Positions 24,317 to 33,406 of a stretch of 64,000 nt of DNA are shown one piece after another (within the stretch, counting starts at the first letter, position 1; each line of letters starts with the position of its first letter). The stretch is from Streptomyces sp. CG4. Its GTDB lineage: Bacteria > Actinomycetota > Actinomycetes > Streptomycetales > Streptomycetaceae. Below the pieces are notes generated by a model. That model was not told the DNA's origin and did no database searches. It saw only the letters and a program-made list of their open reading frames with translations. The stretch is from contig NZ_CP163525.1 of assembly GCF_041080655.1 (NCBI RefSeq), positions 9,424,001-9,488,000 on the forward strand. Reading direction: 5' to 3'. The translations under genes were made by a program, and so were the position numbers.

Positions 24317-26164
24317 ATGTGCGGAATCACGGGCTGGGTGTCGTTCGAGCGGGACCTCACCAAGGAAACCGACGTACTGGAATCCATGACCCAGGCCATG
24401 GCGGCGCGCGGCCCCGACGGCGCCGGCATCTGGTGCGACCGCCACGCGGCCCTGGGCCACCGACGGCTGGCGATCATCGACCTCGCGGGCGGCGCCCAGC
24501 CGATGACCGCCACGACACCCGAGGGCACCGTGGCCCTGTCGTACAGCGGAGAGGTCTACAACTTCGTGGAGCTGCGCGGCGAGTTGCGCCGACGCGGCCA
24601 TCGCTTCCGTACCTCCAGCGACACCGAAGTGGTCCTGTCCGCCTATCTGGAGTGGGGCGCATCCTTCGTCGACCGGCTGACCGGCATGTACGCGTTCGCC
24701 GTCTGGGACGGCCGCACCGACCAGCTGCTGCTGGTGCGCGACCGCCTCGGCATCAAACCGCTGTACTACCACCCTACCGACGACGGGATCCTGTTCGGCT
24801 CCGAGCCCAAGGCCCTGCTGGCCCATCCCGCCGTGTCCCGGACCGTGGACCTCGACGGCATACGGGAGATCGTGCTCGGTGTGAAGACACCGGGCGCCGC
24901 GGTGTGGCAGGGCATGCGCGAGCTACTGCCCGGCCACCTGCTCACCGTCGGCCGCGCGGGCGTGCGGGACCACACCTACTGGCGACTGCGGGCCCAGCCG
25001 CACACCGACGACCGGGCCACCACCTGCGCGAGGGTACGCGAGCTGCTCCGGGACGCGGTGCGGGAACAGCTGGTCGCGGACGTGCCCCGCTGCGTACTGG
25101 TCTCCGGCGGCCTGGACTCCAGCGCCATCGCCGGATTCGCGTCCGGTGAACCCACGGAACGGGGAGCGCGGCTGCGCTCGTTCTCCGTGGACTTCGTCGG
25201 GCACAGCGAACACTTCGTACCGGACGCGTACAACATCAATCCCGACGCCCCCTACGTCCGCGCGCTCGCCGGCCACCTCCGCACCGACCACACCGACCTG
25301 GTACTGGATCCGGCGGCGGCGGCCGACCCGGACGTGCGCCGCGCCTGCGTGACCGCACGCGACCTGCCCGTCGGGCGCGGCGACCTGGACCACTCCCTCT
25401 ATCTGCTCTTCCAGGCGATCAAGGGGCACTCCACGGTCGCGCTGTCCGGTGAGGGCGCCGACGAGATGTTCGGCGGCTACTGGTGGTTCCACGACCGCGG
25501 GGTCAGCGAGGCCGCCGGCTTCCCCTGGCTCACAGCGGCGCTCGGTACGGTGCGGCAGGACCGGCCGTATCTGCCCGACGACCTCCGGGCCGCCCTGGAC
25601 ATACCGGAGTTCGCGGCCCAGCGCTACCGCGATGCGGTCGCCGAGACGCCCGTCCTCGACGGTGAGAGCCCCGGACAGCGGCGCGCCCGCGAACTGCTCC
25701 ACCTCCACCTGACCCGCAGCCTCGGCGGGATGCTCGACCGCAAGGACCGGCTGAGCATGGCCGTGGGTCTGGAGGTCCGCGTCCCCTTCTGCGACCACCG
25801 GATCGCCGAGTACGCCTTCAACATCCCCTGGGCCACCCATGTCTTCGACGGCCGCGAGAAGAGCGTGCTGCGGGAAGCGGCGCGGCCGGTCGTACCGGAG
25901 GCCATCCGCGCGCGCACCAAGAGCCCGTATCCGATGACCCACGACCCGCGATACCTGCGCGCACTCCAGGACCAGGCGCGCGACATTCTCGCCGCTCCGG
26001 GCCACGACGTGTTCACCCTGGTCGACGCGAGTGCCGCCCGCCGCGCAGTCGAGACGGCCCCGGAGAGTGCCCCGCACCGCGGGCGCCACCGCCTGGTGCT
26101 GGAGAAGCTGCTCGATCTGCACGTCTGGCTGGAGCTGTACCGGCCGAAGCTCCTCACCGGCTGA
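24317..26164 (+). CDS. Glutamine-dependent asparagine synthase (AsnB-like) amidotransferase
   Basis: The 615-residue protein begins MCGITGW, giving the N-terminal Cys nucleophile of class II glutaminases, with RGPDG and SYSGEVYN substrate motifs. The C-terminal synthetase domain has the PP-loop VSGGLDSS (about residue 262 on) and GEGADEMFGGY. Unlike beta-lactam synthetases, the glutaminase Cys is intact, so glutamine-derived ammonia can be used. It begins 44 bp after panD and is the last gene before a terminator. Possible roles are amidation of a carboxylate in the product or ligation of an amine such as beta-alanine. Simple asparagine synthesis is less likely in this context. Confidence 0.9.
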   Translation: MCGITGWVSFERDLTKETDVLESMTQAMAARGPDGAGIWCDRHAALGHRRLAIIDLAGGAQPMTATTPEGTVALSYSGEVYNFVELRGELRRRGHRFRTSSDTEVVLSAYLEWGASFVDRLTGMYAFAVWDGRTDQLLLVRDRLGIKPLYYHPTDDGILFGSEPKALLAHPAVSRTVDLDGIREIVLGVKTPGAAVWQGMRELLPGHLLTVGRAGVRDHTYWRLRAQPHTDDRATTCARVRELLRDAVREQLVADVPRCVLVSGGLDSSAIAGFASGEPTERGARLRSFSVDFVGHSEHFVPDAYNINPDAPYVRALAGHLRTDHTDLVLDPAAAADPDVRRACVTARDLPVGRGDLDHSLYLLFQAIKGHSTVALSGEGADEMFGGYWWFHDRGVSEAAGFPWLTAALGTVRQDRPYLPDDLRAALDIPEFAAQRYRDAVAETPVLDGESPGQRRARELLHLHLTRSLGGMLDRKDRLSMAVGLEVRVPFCDHRIAEYAFNIPWATHVFDGREKSVLREAARPVVPEAIRARTKSPYPMTHDPRYLRALQDQARDILAAPGHDVFTLVDASAARRAVETAPESAPHRGRHRLVLEKLLDLHVWLELYRPKLLTG

Positions 26165-26176
26165 GTTCGGGTACGG

Positions 26177-26211
26177 CGAAGTGCCCGGCAGAAACCCTGC
26201 CGGGCACTTCG
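26177..26211. terminator. Perfect 15-bp hairpin between convergent genes
   Basis: CGAAGTGCCCGGCAG (26177-26191) pairs exactly with 26197-26211 around AAACC. It ends the tailoring operon and separates it from the convergent acyl-CoA ligase, so it can serve both strands. Confidence 0.85.
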
Positions 26212-26259
26212 TGCAGCGGTATCCGGGCCGAGCCGCAGCGATCGTCCTGGCCTTCGCCG

Positions 26260-28164
26260 TCAGTCGTAGAGGGCCTCGTACCGCTCGCGGAAGCGTTCGT
26301 GCACGACCGGACGGGCCACCTTCAGGGAAATCGTCAGCTCTCCCTCGCTCACGGACAGATCGCGCTCCAGGACGGTGAACGCCTTGGCCCGGAAGTACTC
26401 CTGGAGCGCGGAGTTGGCGCGGGTGACCACCTCGTTGAGCGCACGCAGCAGTTCCGGCTCGCGGACCAGGTCCGGCAGAGCGGCCGGCAGCCCGCGCTCC
26501 GCGGCCCACACCCGGGCCTGCCGCTCGTCGAGAGTGAGCAGCGCTACGAGGTGGGGCCTCCCCTCGCCGTAGAGCACCGCGTTGGAGATCAGGGGGCTGG
26601 CACGCAGCTCACGTTCCAGCGGATGGGGGGTGACCGCCATGCCGTTGGAGAGCTGGATCAGCTCCTTCTTCCGTCCGGTGAGACGCAGATAGCCGTCCGC
26701 ATCGATCTCACCGAGGTCGCCGGTGTGCAGCCAACCGTCGCGTACGGCGCCGAACTCCCCCTCGTCGTAACCCCAGTAGCCGCGGAAGACGTTGCCGCCG
26801 CGCACCAGCACCTCGCCGTCCGGTGCGATGTCGACCTCGATTCCCGGGAGCGGTTTGCCGACCGTGCCCAGCCGGTAGTCGTCGGGGGTGTTGGAGGTCA
26901 CCGCGGCGGCCGTCTCGGTCATCCCGTAGCTCTCCACGATCGGCACGCCGCAGCCGAGGAAGAACGCGAGGATGTCCTGGGACACATGGGCTCCGGACAC
27001 CGTCACCCGCCGCACCGCGCCGCCGAAGTGGTCGCGCACCTCGGCGAACAGCCCCTCCTCGGCATCCTCGAACCAGCGCCGGAGCCCGTCCGGGACGTGT
27101 GCTCCGCGGGCGCGCATCTCGCGCATCCGCAGTCCGGTGCGCGCCGCCTCCACCAGCTGCTGCCGCTCCCGCTGCGTGCGGTGTGCCAGGACCGCACCGT
27201 GGATCTTCTCCAGTGCGAGCGGCACCAGCGGAAGGATCGTGGGACGGATCTCCCGCAGCTCGGCCGGGATGTGCTCCGGGGAGCCACCGCTGAAGTAGGC
27301 CAGGGTGTACCCCGACCACCAGGTCAGCACCTGCATCAGCAGGGCGATGGTGTGGGGACCGGTGACCACGAAGATGGTGCCATGGCCCGTGGTCGCTGCG
27401 CCGTCGGGCCTGCGCGGCGGCGCCGGATGCGCGCGCAGGACGCTGACGTAGTTGCCGTGGGACAGGGCGCAGCCCTTCTTCGGCCCGGTCGTTCCCGAGG
27501 TGTAGAGGACGACCAGCACATCGTCGGGGCGCACCGCGTCCTGGCGGCTCCTCAACTCCGCACTGGAAACGGTCGTCTGCCCGAGCCGACGGAGCTGATC
27601 CAGCGTCATCGTGCCGTCGTCCCGGAGCGGATCGCCCGTGCTCCCGGTCGCTGCGCTGCCGGCTCCGCACTGCTCCGGCTCCTCGATCAGCACGATGTGC
27701 CGCAGTTGGGGCAGCCGGGGCCCGGCGGCCCGTATCTTGGCCAGTTGAGCGGCATCTTCGCAGATGACCGCCGTCGCGCCGGAATCGCCGAGGACGTGTG
27801 CGATCTCCTCCGGCACCGTCGTGGGCAGCAGGGAGACCAGCACCAGCCCCGAGGCCGCCGCGCCGAGGAGGGCGAACGTCCACTCCGGGCGTAGTGTGCT
27901 CTGGATCGCCACCCGGTCGCCCGGCCGGAGACCGAGCCCCATCAGCCCGCGGGCGATCTCCTCGGAGGCGTCCCGGGTCTCGGCGTACGAGATGTGGCGC
28001 CAGTCGCCGTCGGCGCCCCGCCAGCGCAGGGCCGGAGCCGTCGGCCACCGCTCGGCGCCCCGTCGCGCCAGGTGGGCGAGGGTGTCCGGACCATTCGCGC
28101 GCTCCGCCGCACCGTGTTCACCCTTCGTTCCCTCCATGCCGTTCATTCCCTTCCTCTCGGTCAT
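26260..28164 (-). CDS. AMP-forming long-chain acyl-CoA synthetase (FAA1-like)
   Basis: The 634-residue ANL enzyme has the P-loop YTSGTTGPKKG, VESYGMTETAAAVTSN, the ATP-ribose Asp in WLHTGDLGEI, the hinge LRLTGRKKELI, and a C-terminal Lys in LTISLKVARP. The split core with a helical insertion fits long-chain acyl-CoA synthetases. ATGs at 28164, 28146 and 28137 are possible starts; the first keeps a GGGGA about 8 nt upstream. It converges on the beta-alanine/amide operon and could activate the released fatty or polyene acid for amide formation, or recycle it. Cluster membership is probable but unproven. Confidence 0.9.
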   Translation of the reverse strand: MTERKGMNGMEGTKGEHGAAERANGPDTLAHLARRGAERWPTAPALRWRGADGDWRHISYAETRDASEEIARGLMGLGLRPGDRVAIQSTLRPEWTFALLGAAASGLVLVSLLPTTVPEEIAHVLGDSGATAVICEDAAQLAKIRAAGPRLPQLRHIVLIEEPEQCGAGSAATGSTGDPLRDDGTMTLDQLRRLGQTTVSSAELRSRQDAVRPDDVLVVLYTSGTTGPKKGCALSHGNYVSVLRAHPAPPRRPDGAATTGHGTIFVVTGPHTIALLMQVLTWWSGYTLAYFSGGSPEHIPAELREIRPTILPLVPLALEKIHGAVLAHRTQRERQQLVEAARTGLRMREMRARGAHVPDGLRRWFEDAEEGLFAEVRDHFGGAVRRVTVSGAHVSQDILAFFLGCGVPIVESYGMTETAAAVTSNTPDDYRLGTVGKPLPGIEVDIAPDGEVLVRGGNVFRGYWGYDEGEFGAVRDGWLHTGDLGEIDADGYLRLTGRKKELIQLSNGMAVTPHPLERELRASPLISNAVLYGEGRPHLVALLTLDERQARVWAAERGLPAALPDLVREPELLRALNEVVTRANSALQEYFRAKAFTVLERDLSVSEGELTISLKVARPVVHERFRERYEALYD

Positions 28165-28258
28165 GTGGTCCCCACACCTCTCTTCGTGGGTCGCTCCGGG
28201 GCATTCGTGGATCGGGACACCCGGGGTCCCGGCTGCGGTCGTGCTTGCGGTGGCAATG

Positions 28259-28741
28259 TCACCCGGTCCGCGGGCGTAGGGGAGGCGCGGTGCCGGTACG
28301 TGCGGCGCCCGCGGCGCCTTCCCCGGAAGCCGCCCGGAACTCGACCCACACGTCTTTGCCGGTGGCGGTCGGGGTGGCGCCCCAGGCGTCGGCGGTATGC
28401 GAGAGGAGGAACATGCCGCGCCCGCCCTCCGAGAGCGGGTCGGGTTCGCGCAGGACGGGGAGATCCCGACTGTCGTCGCTCACCACGATGCGTACGCCGG
28501 ACGGCGAGCAGTGGACCAGGAGTGTGCACTCGTCGGAGTCCGCGTGTCTGCGCACGTTGGTCAGCATCTCCGTGACGCAGAGGACGGCTCTGCCGGCCAG
28601 CTGTCCCCAACCGCAGTGCCGCATGAAGGCGGTGACGCTTCGACGTACGCATCCGATCTGCTCCGGATCCGCGGTCATCGCCTGCTTGCGGTACCAGGCC
28701 TCCGCATGCTCGGCGGCGGTCGCGTGGTGCTCGGTCGTCAT
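28259..28741 (-). CDS. ATP-binding anti-sigma-factor-like protein (RsbW/HATPase_c_2)
   Basis: The 160-residue GHKL ATPase has the N-box EMLTNVRRHA, G1-type VSDDSRDLP and G2-type GGRGMFLLSHTADAWG, ending in a disordered Ala/Pro tail. This lone-kinase family, abundant in Streptomyces, usually binds or phosphorylates anti-anti-sigma partners to control sigma factors during stress or development. No sigma or antagonist gene is adjacent. Confidence 0.87.
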   Translation of the reverse strand: MTTEHHATAAEHAEAWYRKQAMTADPEQIGCVRRSVTAFMRHCGWGQLAGRAVLCVTEMLTNVRRHADSDECTLLVHCSPSGVRIVVSDDSRDLPVLREPDPLSEGGRGMFLLSHTADAWGATPTATGKDVWVEFRAASGEGAAGAARTGTAPPLRPRTG

Positions 28742-29132
28742 CGCCCATACCTTTCTTCGCGAAGTGATCCGGGTCGTGTGCGAGGTCGGGGCACCCGGGG
28801 GTGTCGGGTGCGGCTCTCATGTGGTCGCGGCGTTCCCGGCTGACGGAGACCGGCGGCCCGGCACCCCGCCACGCCTCGACCGCTCAGCGGGATCGGCGGA
28901 CCGCATCGCTCTGTGGACATCGCGGCGAGGGTGTCTGCCGGGACGGAACCGTGGAACGACGCAAGAGGCCCCCGTGCCCGGACTGCGGGCGGGAGTGGGC
29001 GTGGGCGGGCGTGGGCGGGGCAGCAGGCCATCCGCCCGGCGTCGCCTCAACATGCTCTGGGCCCTCATACGCGACCACAGGACCTCAGCAGCCGTCGCCG
29101 CTTCCTCGACGGCACCACCCGGTCACGAGGCG
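28742..29132. other. Intergenic stretch, no supported gene
   Basis: This region lies between the anti-sigma-like gene and a winged-helix regulator gene. It contains short G-rich repeats of the GTGGGCG type near 28990-29020. Open frames exist on both strands, but none shows a convincing start signal with coherent protein composition. The promoter of the anti-sigma-like gene should lie near 28742-28850. Confidence 0.5.
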
Positions 29133-29843
29133 TCACACCTTCGACTTGACGTCATCACGATCGCCGTCTCTGCGGGTGTCGAGCATGTAGCCGGTGCGCC
29201 ATACGGTCTTGATCACCAGACCCAGAGGGGCGAGTCGGCGGCGGGTCCGGAGCACCCGCACGTCCAGGGCGTTGCGGCGTTCGGTGCCCCCCGGCCACAT
29301 CCGGGCGGTGAGTTCGGCCCGGCCGACCACCGACCGGTAGTCGTCGAGCAGCAGGCGTACGAGATCCGCCTCGCCGGCCGCGAGCGGAAGGGCCCGCCCG
29401 GCGTAATGAAGGACGTGGTGCTCGTCGATCACCGGCTTGCGGCGCTCCGCACGGGCCCGCAGAGCGGCCCGGCGCGCCTGCAGATCCCGCTCGCCCGCCG
29501 GCGCCCGGACCCAGTCCTCCAGCGGGTCGACGCAGACCGGCGGCGGTGCCGCCGGCTCGACGAGCAGCAGCCGCGGAATCCCGTGCACACGACACCGCTC
29601 GACTTCCGGGGTCTGCTCGGGCCAGCGCAGTACGGGCACCGCGTGCTCGGCGCCGGACCTGCGGGGCTGCCGCGCCGCGACGGACGGGGAGCCCCGAAGA
29701 GCCGCGGCGGGGATCGGGAGCCGGCCGGGTGCCGGGGACGGCGAGGGCGCGGGCTGCGGTGACAGTGCGGGATACGAGGACACAGGCATCTCCGTGGGGG
29801 AGGGGACCAGCCGGTCCGTACGGGCAGGGGCGCCGGGTGCCAT
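29133..29843 (-). CDS. OmpR-type winged-helix transcriptional regulator with degenerate receiver-like N-terminus
   Basis: Residues about 140-225 of the 236-residue ORF form a Trans_reg_C winged helix (GRALPLAAGEADLVRLL, VGRAELTARMWPGG, LDVRVLRTRRRLAPLGL, ending TVWRTGYMLD). The preceding part (VERCRVHGIPRLLLVEP to RAALRARAE) resembles the receiver-like segment common in orphan Streptomyces regulators without a phospho-Asp. The first 60 residues are Pro/Ser-rich, so the true start may be downstream, for instance ATG 29789 or a GTG. Targets are unknown. It is divergent from an XRE-family gene. Confidence 0.75.
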   Translation of the reverse strand: MAPGAPARTDRLVPSPTEMPVSSYPALSPQPAPSPSPAPGRLPIPAAALRGSPSVAARQPRRSGAEHAVPVLRWPEQTPEVERCRVHGIPRLLLVEPAAPPPVCVDPLEDWVRAPAGERDLQARRAALRARAERRKPVIDEHHVLHYAGRALPLAAGEADLVRLLLDDYRSVVGRAELTARMWPGGTERRNALDVRVLRTRRRLAPLGLVIKTVWRTGYMLDTRRDGDRDDVKSKV

Positions 29844-30188
29844 GCCGAGCCCGGTTGCGGAGAATCCGGCGGTGGTCAGAAGTGCGGCGCAAGAAGAGGG
29901 AATCCCTGAGGCCCGGCATATTCCAAGAGGTTCGGGTGTGCCTTCGGTGTGCTTTCGCCTGAGTCCCGGCCGTGCCTTGAGGTGTGCTCCGGCCGTGCCT
30001 CGGGGGTCTCGGCCGCGCGGACGGGTGTCCGCCCGCCATCCCCACGGAAGTACATTGATTGCGGATTAAACCGAGAAATTGCAATTTCAACGGAGTTACG
30101 GCTATTGATGCGATTCGCGCTTTATGTTTTCCTGAGTACTGGTGAGTAGCTCACTCGGACCCGTCCCCCACCGAAACACTCTCCGTAC
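29844..30188. promoter_or_regulatory. Divergent intergenic region between two regulators
   Basis: The right half (30050-30140) is markedly AT-rich for this genome, with stretches such as TTGATTGCGGATTAAACCG and GAAATTGCAATTTC (a short inverted repeat at about 30075-30088), as expected of promoters for the flanking divergent genes. No gene is supported here. Confidence 0.4.
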
Positions 30189-31559
30189 ATGTCCTATCGC
30201 CCCGTGCGCCACCCCCTCGCGTTGCTTCGCAAACGGGAGGGCCTGTCACACGCCGCCTACGCCGGCCGCATCGCCGACGCCCACGCCGAACTCGGCTTCG
30301 GGACCATGGCGGCCCGCCGTGAGAAGATCGCCCGCTGGGAGTCCGGCAAGGTCACTCCCGAACTCAACACCCAGTTCGCCCTCGCTCACGTCCACGGCGT
30401 ACCCCGCTCCGAGGTGCTCCGGCTGGGCTGGCCGGAGTGGTTGTACACGGCCACCGGACAGGCATCCCTGCTCCAGACGCCGTGGAGCTGCGGCGAGGCG
30501 CTGCACGCCCTGGAGACCATCGCCCGTACCCCGCCGCGCACGGACGGCCAGGGCGCCCACGGGCTCGTCTCCTGTGAGCAGAGCATCGCCAGCCTCACCA
30601 CGGCCTGGCTGGACACCGCCGCTCCGTTCGAGCCGCCCGGCCGCGGCCTGCGCATCAGCGCCGACAACGTCACCGCCCTGGAGCGACGCCACCTGAAGAC
30701 GCGGAAGCTCTACCACGAGCTGGGCCCTCTCGGTGCCCGGACGCTCGTCGACGCCGAGCTCCTCCTGCTGTGCGACCTGGCCTGCAGCGCCTCGTATGAC
30801 CGGCCGACGGGAGCCGCCCTCCTGGCCCTCACGGCCACCGCGGCCTGCTACAGCGGCTGGCTCGCCTTCGACCTCGGCGACCAGGCGCGCGCTCAGTCCG
30901 CCTACCTGGCCGCCATGCGCACCGCTGCCGCCGCGGAGGACGGCCTGCTCGCCGGATGGGCGATGATGCTGCTCGCCATGCAGCATGTGTACTGCGGAGA
31001 GCCGGCCAACGCCCATCCCCTCCTCGACGCCGCTCACCGGGCCTGCGAACGCTCCGGCCACAGCCCCCGGTTGGCCGCCCTGCTCGGCGTCGTCCGCGCC
31101 ATCGCGTACGCGATGCAGGGAGAACGGACCGCCGCCGTCGGCCAATTGCACCTTGCCCGTACTCTCTACTCTCCCTCCCCGCATGACAGCGACCCCCCGT
31201 TCATGAACTGGCTCACCTCCGACGTCATGCAAGTCTTCTTCGGCGCTGCCCACTTCTACCTGGGGAAGATGGACCACGCCCTCGACCATCTGCTGCCCCT
31301 GCTGGACCCGGCCCCCGCGGCCACCCGCCTCGAAGCCCGCAACGCTGCCGTGTGGAACGGCTATGCCGCACGGGCACACCTCGCCTCCGGCGACACCGAC
31401 GTGGCCCTCGAACACGCCCGCCGGACCGTCACCTTCCTGGCCGAATCCCCCTCGTTCGGTGTCGAGAAGCAGTGGCAGCTCCTGCGCACGGAATTCCCTG
31501 ACCCCCAGGCCGCCGCATGGCAGGAGCTCTGCGCCTTTCTCCCCCACCGCGCGGCCTGA
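30189..31559 (+). CDS. XRE-family regulator with C-terminal TPR-like helical domain
   Basis: The 456-residue protein starts with an HTH (HPLALLRKREGLSHAAYAGRI, then REKIARWESGKVTPELNTQFALAHVHGV) and continues with about 350 residues of paired helices resembling TPRs (for example LLAGWAMMLLAMQHVYCGEPANAHPLLDAAHRA). Such proteins are common in Streptomyces and often respond to peptides or partner proteins. No ribosome site is clear before the ATG. It lies upstream of the encapsulin operon in the same direction, but 427 bp separate them, so direct control is only possible. Confidence 0.85.
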   Translation: MSYRPVRHPLALLRKREGLSHAAYAGRIADAHAELGFGTMAARREKIARWESGKVTPELNTQFALAHVHGVPRSEVLRLGWPEWLYTATGQASLLQTPWSCGEALHALETIARTPPRTDGQGAHGLVSCEQSIASLTTAWLDTAAPFEPPGRGLRISADNVTALERRHLKTRKLYHELGPLGARTLVDAELLLLCDLACSASYDRPTGAALLALTATAACYSGWLAFDLGDQARAQSAYLAAMRTAAAAEDGLLAGWAMMLLAMQHVYCGEPANAHPLLDAAHRACERSGHSPRLAALLGVVRAIAYAMQGERTAAVGQLHLARTLYSPSPHDSDPPFMNWLTSDVMQVFFGAAHFYLGKMDHALDHLLPLLDPAPAATRLEARNAAVWNGYAARAHLASGDTDVALEHARRTVTFLAESPSFGVEKQWQLLRTEFPDPQAAAWQELCAFLPHRAA

Positions 31560-31986
31560 CCGGGACCGCCGGTACCCGCACGAACGCAAAGCGCGGTGCC
31601 CCGGCGTGGAGGCGGCGTCTCCGATCCGGCCGCCTCGCGCAGCGCCATGTGGCCCTTTACATGTCCGAGCCTGGACGGGGAGGGTTATCGGCCACCTCGC
31701 TTGCAGGGTTCCCAGGTATCAGGGCTCGTGCTCCACGCCGTATCAGCCCGTTCCGAACGCGATCAACACGACACAGCGGGCATAACGATCCTCCGGCCGG
31801 TCGGAGCAGCCGGGTCGGCGGGGTGCGACCCCGGTCCGTCCAATGGCGCGAATACGCCGGTTCACTTCCGGGTGTCTCGACCAACATCAACTGACGTTGA
31901 TTCACTTGCGTCACAGGAGCCTCGCGGGCCGGCCGGTCCGTCAGGGGCTCCTTCTTGATGCAGGCACCCCTACGGAAGGGACCAGG
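31560..31986 (+). promoter_or_regulatory. Upstream region of encapsulin operon 1 with palindrome
   Basis: No gene is supported in this 427-bp gap. The palindrome ATCAAC-TGAC-GTTGAT (31886-31901) lies about 85 bp before the shell start and overlaps a TTGATT hexamer that could be a -35 box. An activator or repressor site is likely but unproven. The shell ribosome site is GGAAGGGA at about 31973-31980. Confidence 0.4.
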
Positions 31987-33396
31987 ATGTCGCAGCCGGA
32001 GCAGCCCGACCACTCAGCGGCCCGGGCACAGCTCAGTCTCGGGATCGCCGCCGCGCGGAACCTGGCGACCACCACCAAGACCGTGCCGCAGATGCAGGGC
32101 ATCAGCTCACGGTGGCTGCTGCGCATGCTGCCCTGGGTGGAGGTGAAGGGCGGCACGTACCGGGTCAACCGGCGGCTGGTGTACGAGATCGGGGACGGCC
32201 GGGTGACGTTCGTCCAGGAGGGGACCGCGGTCAAGGTCGTCCCCGCCGAGCTGGGCGAACTGCCGCTGCTGCGCGGCTTCGGCGACGAGGCCGTGCTGCG
32301 GGCCCTGGCCGAGCGGTGCGAGCAGCGGGAGTACGAACCCGGCCAGGTCATAGCCCGGCAGGGCCTGGCCGTCGGCCATGTCCACCTGATCGCGCACGGC
32401 AAGGTCGAGAAGCTCGTCCCCGGCCAGTTCGGTGAGGAGTCCCGGCGCGGCGTGGTGTCCGACGGCGGGTTCCTCGGCGGGCAGATGGTCGCGGAGGAGC
32501 CGGGCACCTGGGAGTTCACGGCTCGCGCGCTGACGGCGTGCACGGTGCTGGAGCTTCCCCGTGCGGCGTACGAGGAGGTGGCGGGCCGGAACGAGGGGCT
32601 GCGGGCCCACGTCCGGCGGCGCCAGGCGGAAAAGCTAAGGCCGCAGAACAAGAAGGGCGAGGCGGCCATCGACCTGGCCTCCGGTCACACCGGCGAGCCG
32701 GTGCTGCCGGGCACGTTCGTCGACTACGAACTCCGGCCCCGCGAATACGAGTTGAGCGTCGCGCAGACGGTCCTCCGGGTGCACAGCCGGGTCGCGGACC
32801 TCTACAACGACCCGATGGACCAGGTCGAGCAGCAGCTGCGGCTGACCATCGAGGCCCTGCGCGAGCGCCAGGAGTCCGAGCTGGTCAACAACCCCGAGTT
32901 CGGGCTGCTCCATAACGCCGACTACAGCCAGCGCATCTCGACGCACTCCGGCCCGCCCACCCCGGACGACATGGACGAGCTGCTCAGCATGCGGCGCGGG
33001 ACCAAGGTGTTCTTCGCCCACCCCCGGGCCATCTCCGCCTTCGGCCGTGAGTGCAACAAGCGCGGTCTCGCGTTCGACACCGCCGAGGTCGGCGGACACC
33101 CGGTACCGGCCTGGCGCGGCGTCCCCCTCCTTCCCTGCGGCAAGATCCCGGTCTCGGAGCAGGGCACCTCCGCGATCCTCGCGATGCGGCTGGGCGAGGG
33201 CGAGCAGGGCGTCGTCGGCCTGCGGCAGACCGGGATCCCGGACGAGTACGAGCCGGGCCTGAACGTCCGGTTCATGGGCATCAACGAACAGGCGATCATC
33301 TCCTACCTGGTCAGCACCTACTACTCGGCGGCCGTTCTCGTGCCCGACGCGCTCGGCGTTCTGGAGAACGTCGAGGTCTTCGGCACCCTGTCGTAA
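31987..33396 (+). CDS. Family 2B encapsulin shell protein with cyclic-nucleotide-binding domain (EshA-like)
   Basis: The 469-residue protein has an HK97-fold encapsulin body interrupted by a cNMP-binding-like domain. N-terminal LSLGIAAARNLATTTKTVPQMQGISSRWLLRMLPWVEV and the C-terminal FMGINEQAIISYLVSTYYSAAVLVPDALGVLENV are encapsulin signatures. Residues about 90-205 (LRGFGDEAVLRALAERC, YEPGQVIARQG, HGKVEKLV) form the CBD. ATG 31987 has GGAAGGGA upstream. The terpene cyclase starts 10 bp after it, so the cyclase is the expected cargo. The shell should form an icosahedral cytoplasmic compartment. Cyclic-nucleotide binding is inferred from the fold, not from verified ligand residues. Confidence 0.92.
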   Translation: MSQPEQPDHSAARAQLSLGIAAARNLATTTKTVPQMQGISSRWLLRMLPWVEVKGGTYRVNRRLVYEIGDGRVTFVQEGTAVKVVPAELGELPLLRGFGDEAVLRALAERCEQREYEPGQVIARQGLAVGHVHLIAHGKVEKLVPGQFGEESRRGVVSDGGFLGGQMVAEEPGTWEFTARALTACTVLELPRAAYEEVAGRNEGLRAHVRRRQAEKLRPQNKKGEAAIDLASGHTGEPVLPGTFVDYELRPREYELSVAQTVLRVHSRVADLYNDPMDQVEQQLRLTIEALRERQESELVNNPEFGLLHNADYSQRISTHSGPPTPDDMDELLSMRRGTKVFFAHPRAISAFGRECNKRGLAFDTAEVGGHPVPAWRGVPLLPCGKIPVSEQGTSAILAMRLGEGEQGVVGLRQTGIPDEYEPGLNVRFMGINEQAIISYLVSTYYSAAVLVPDALGVLENVEVFGTLS

Positions 33397-33406
33397 GGAG
33401 AAGTCC

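Noticed and set aside
24317..26164. Beta-lactam synthetase
   Set aside because: The N-terminal Cys is present and the ATP motifs are ordinary AsnB-type. No other clavam or carbapenem genes are nearby.
28990..29020. GTGGGCG-type repeats that might be a CRISPR or G-quadruplex array
   Set aside because: There are only a few irregular short copies with no spacers. It is ordinary G-rich sequence.
28801..29190. Small plus-strand ORF with CPDCGREW that might be a zinc ribbon
   Set aside because: A single Cys pair only, no ribosome site, and Arg/Ser-rich surroundings typical of non-coding high-GC sequence.
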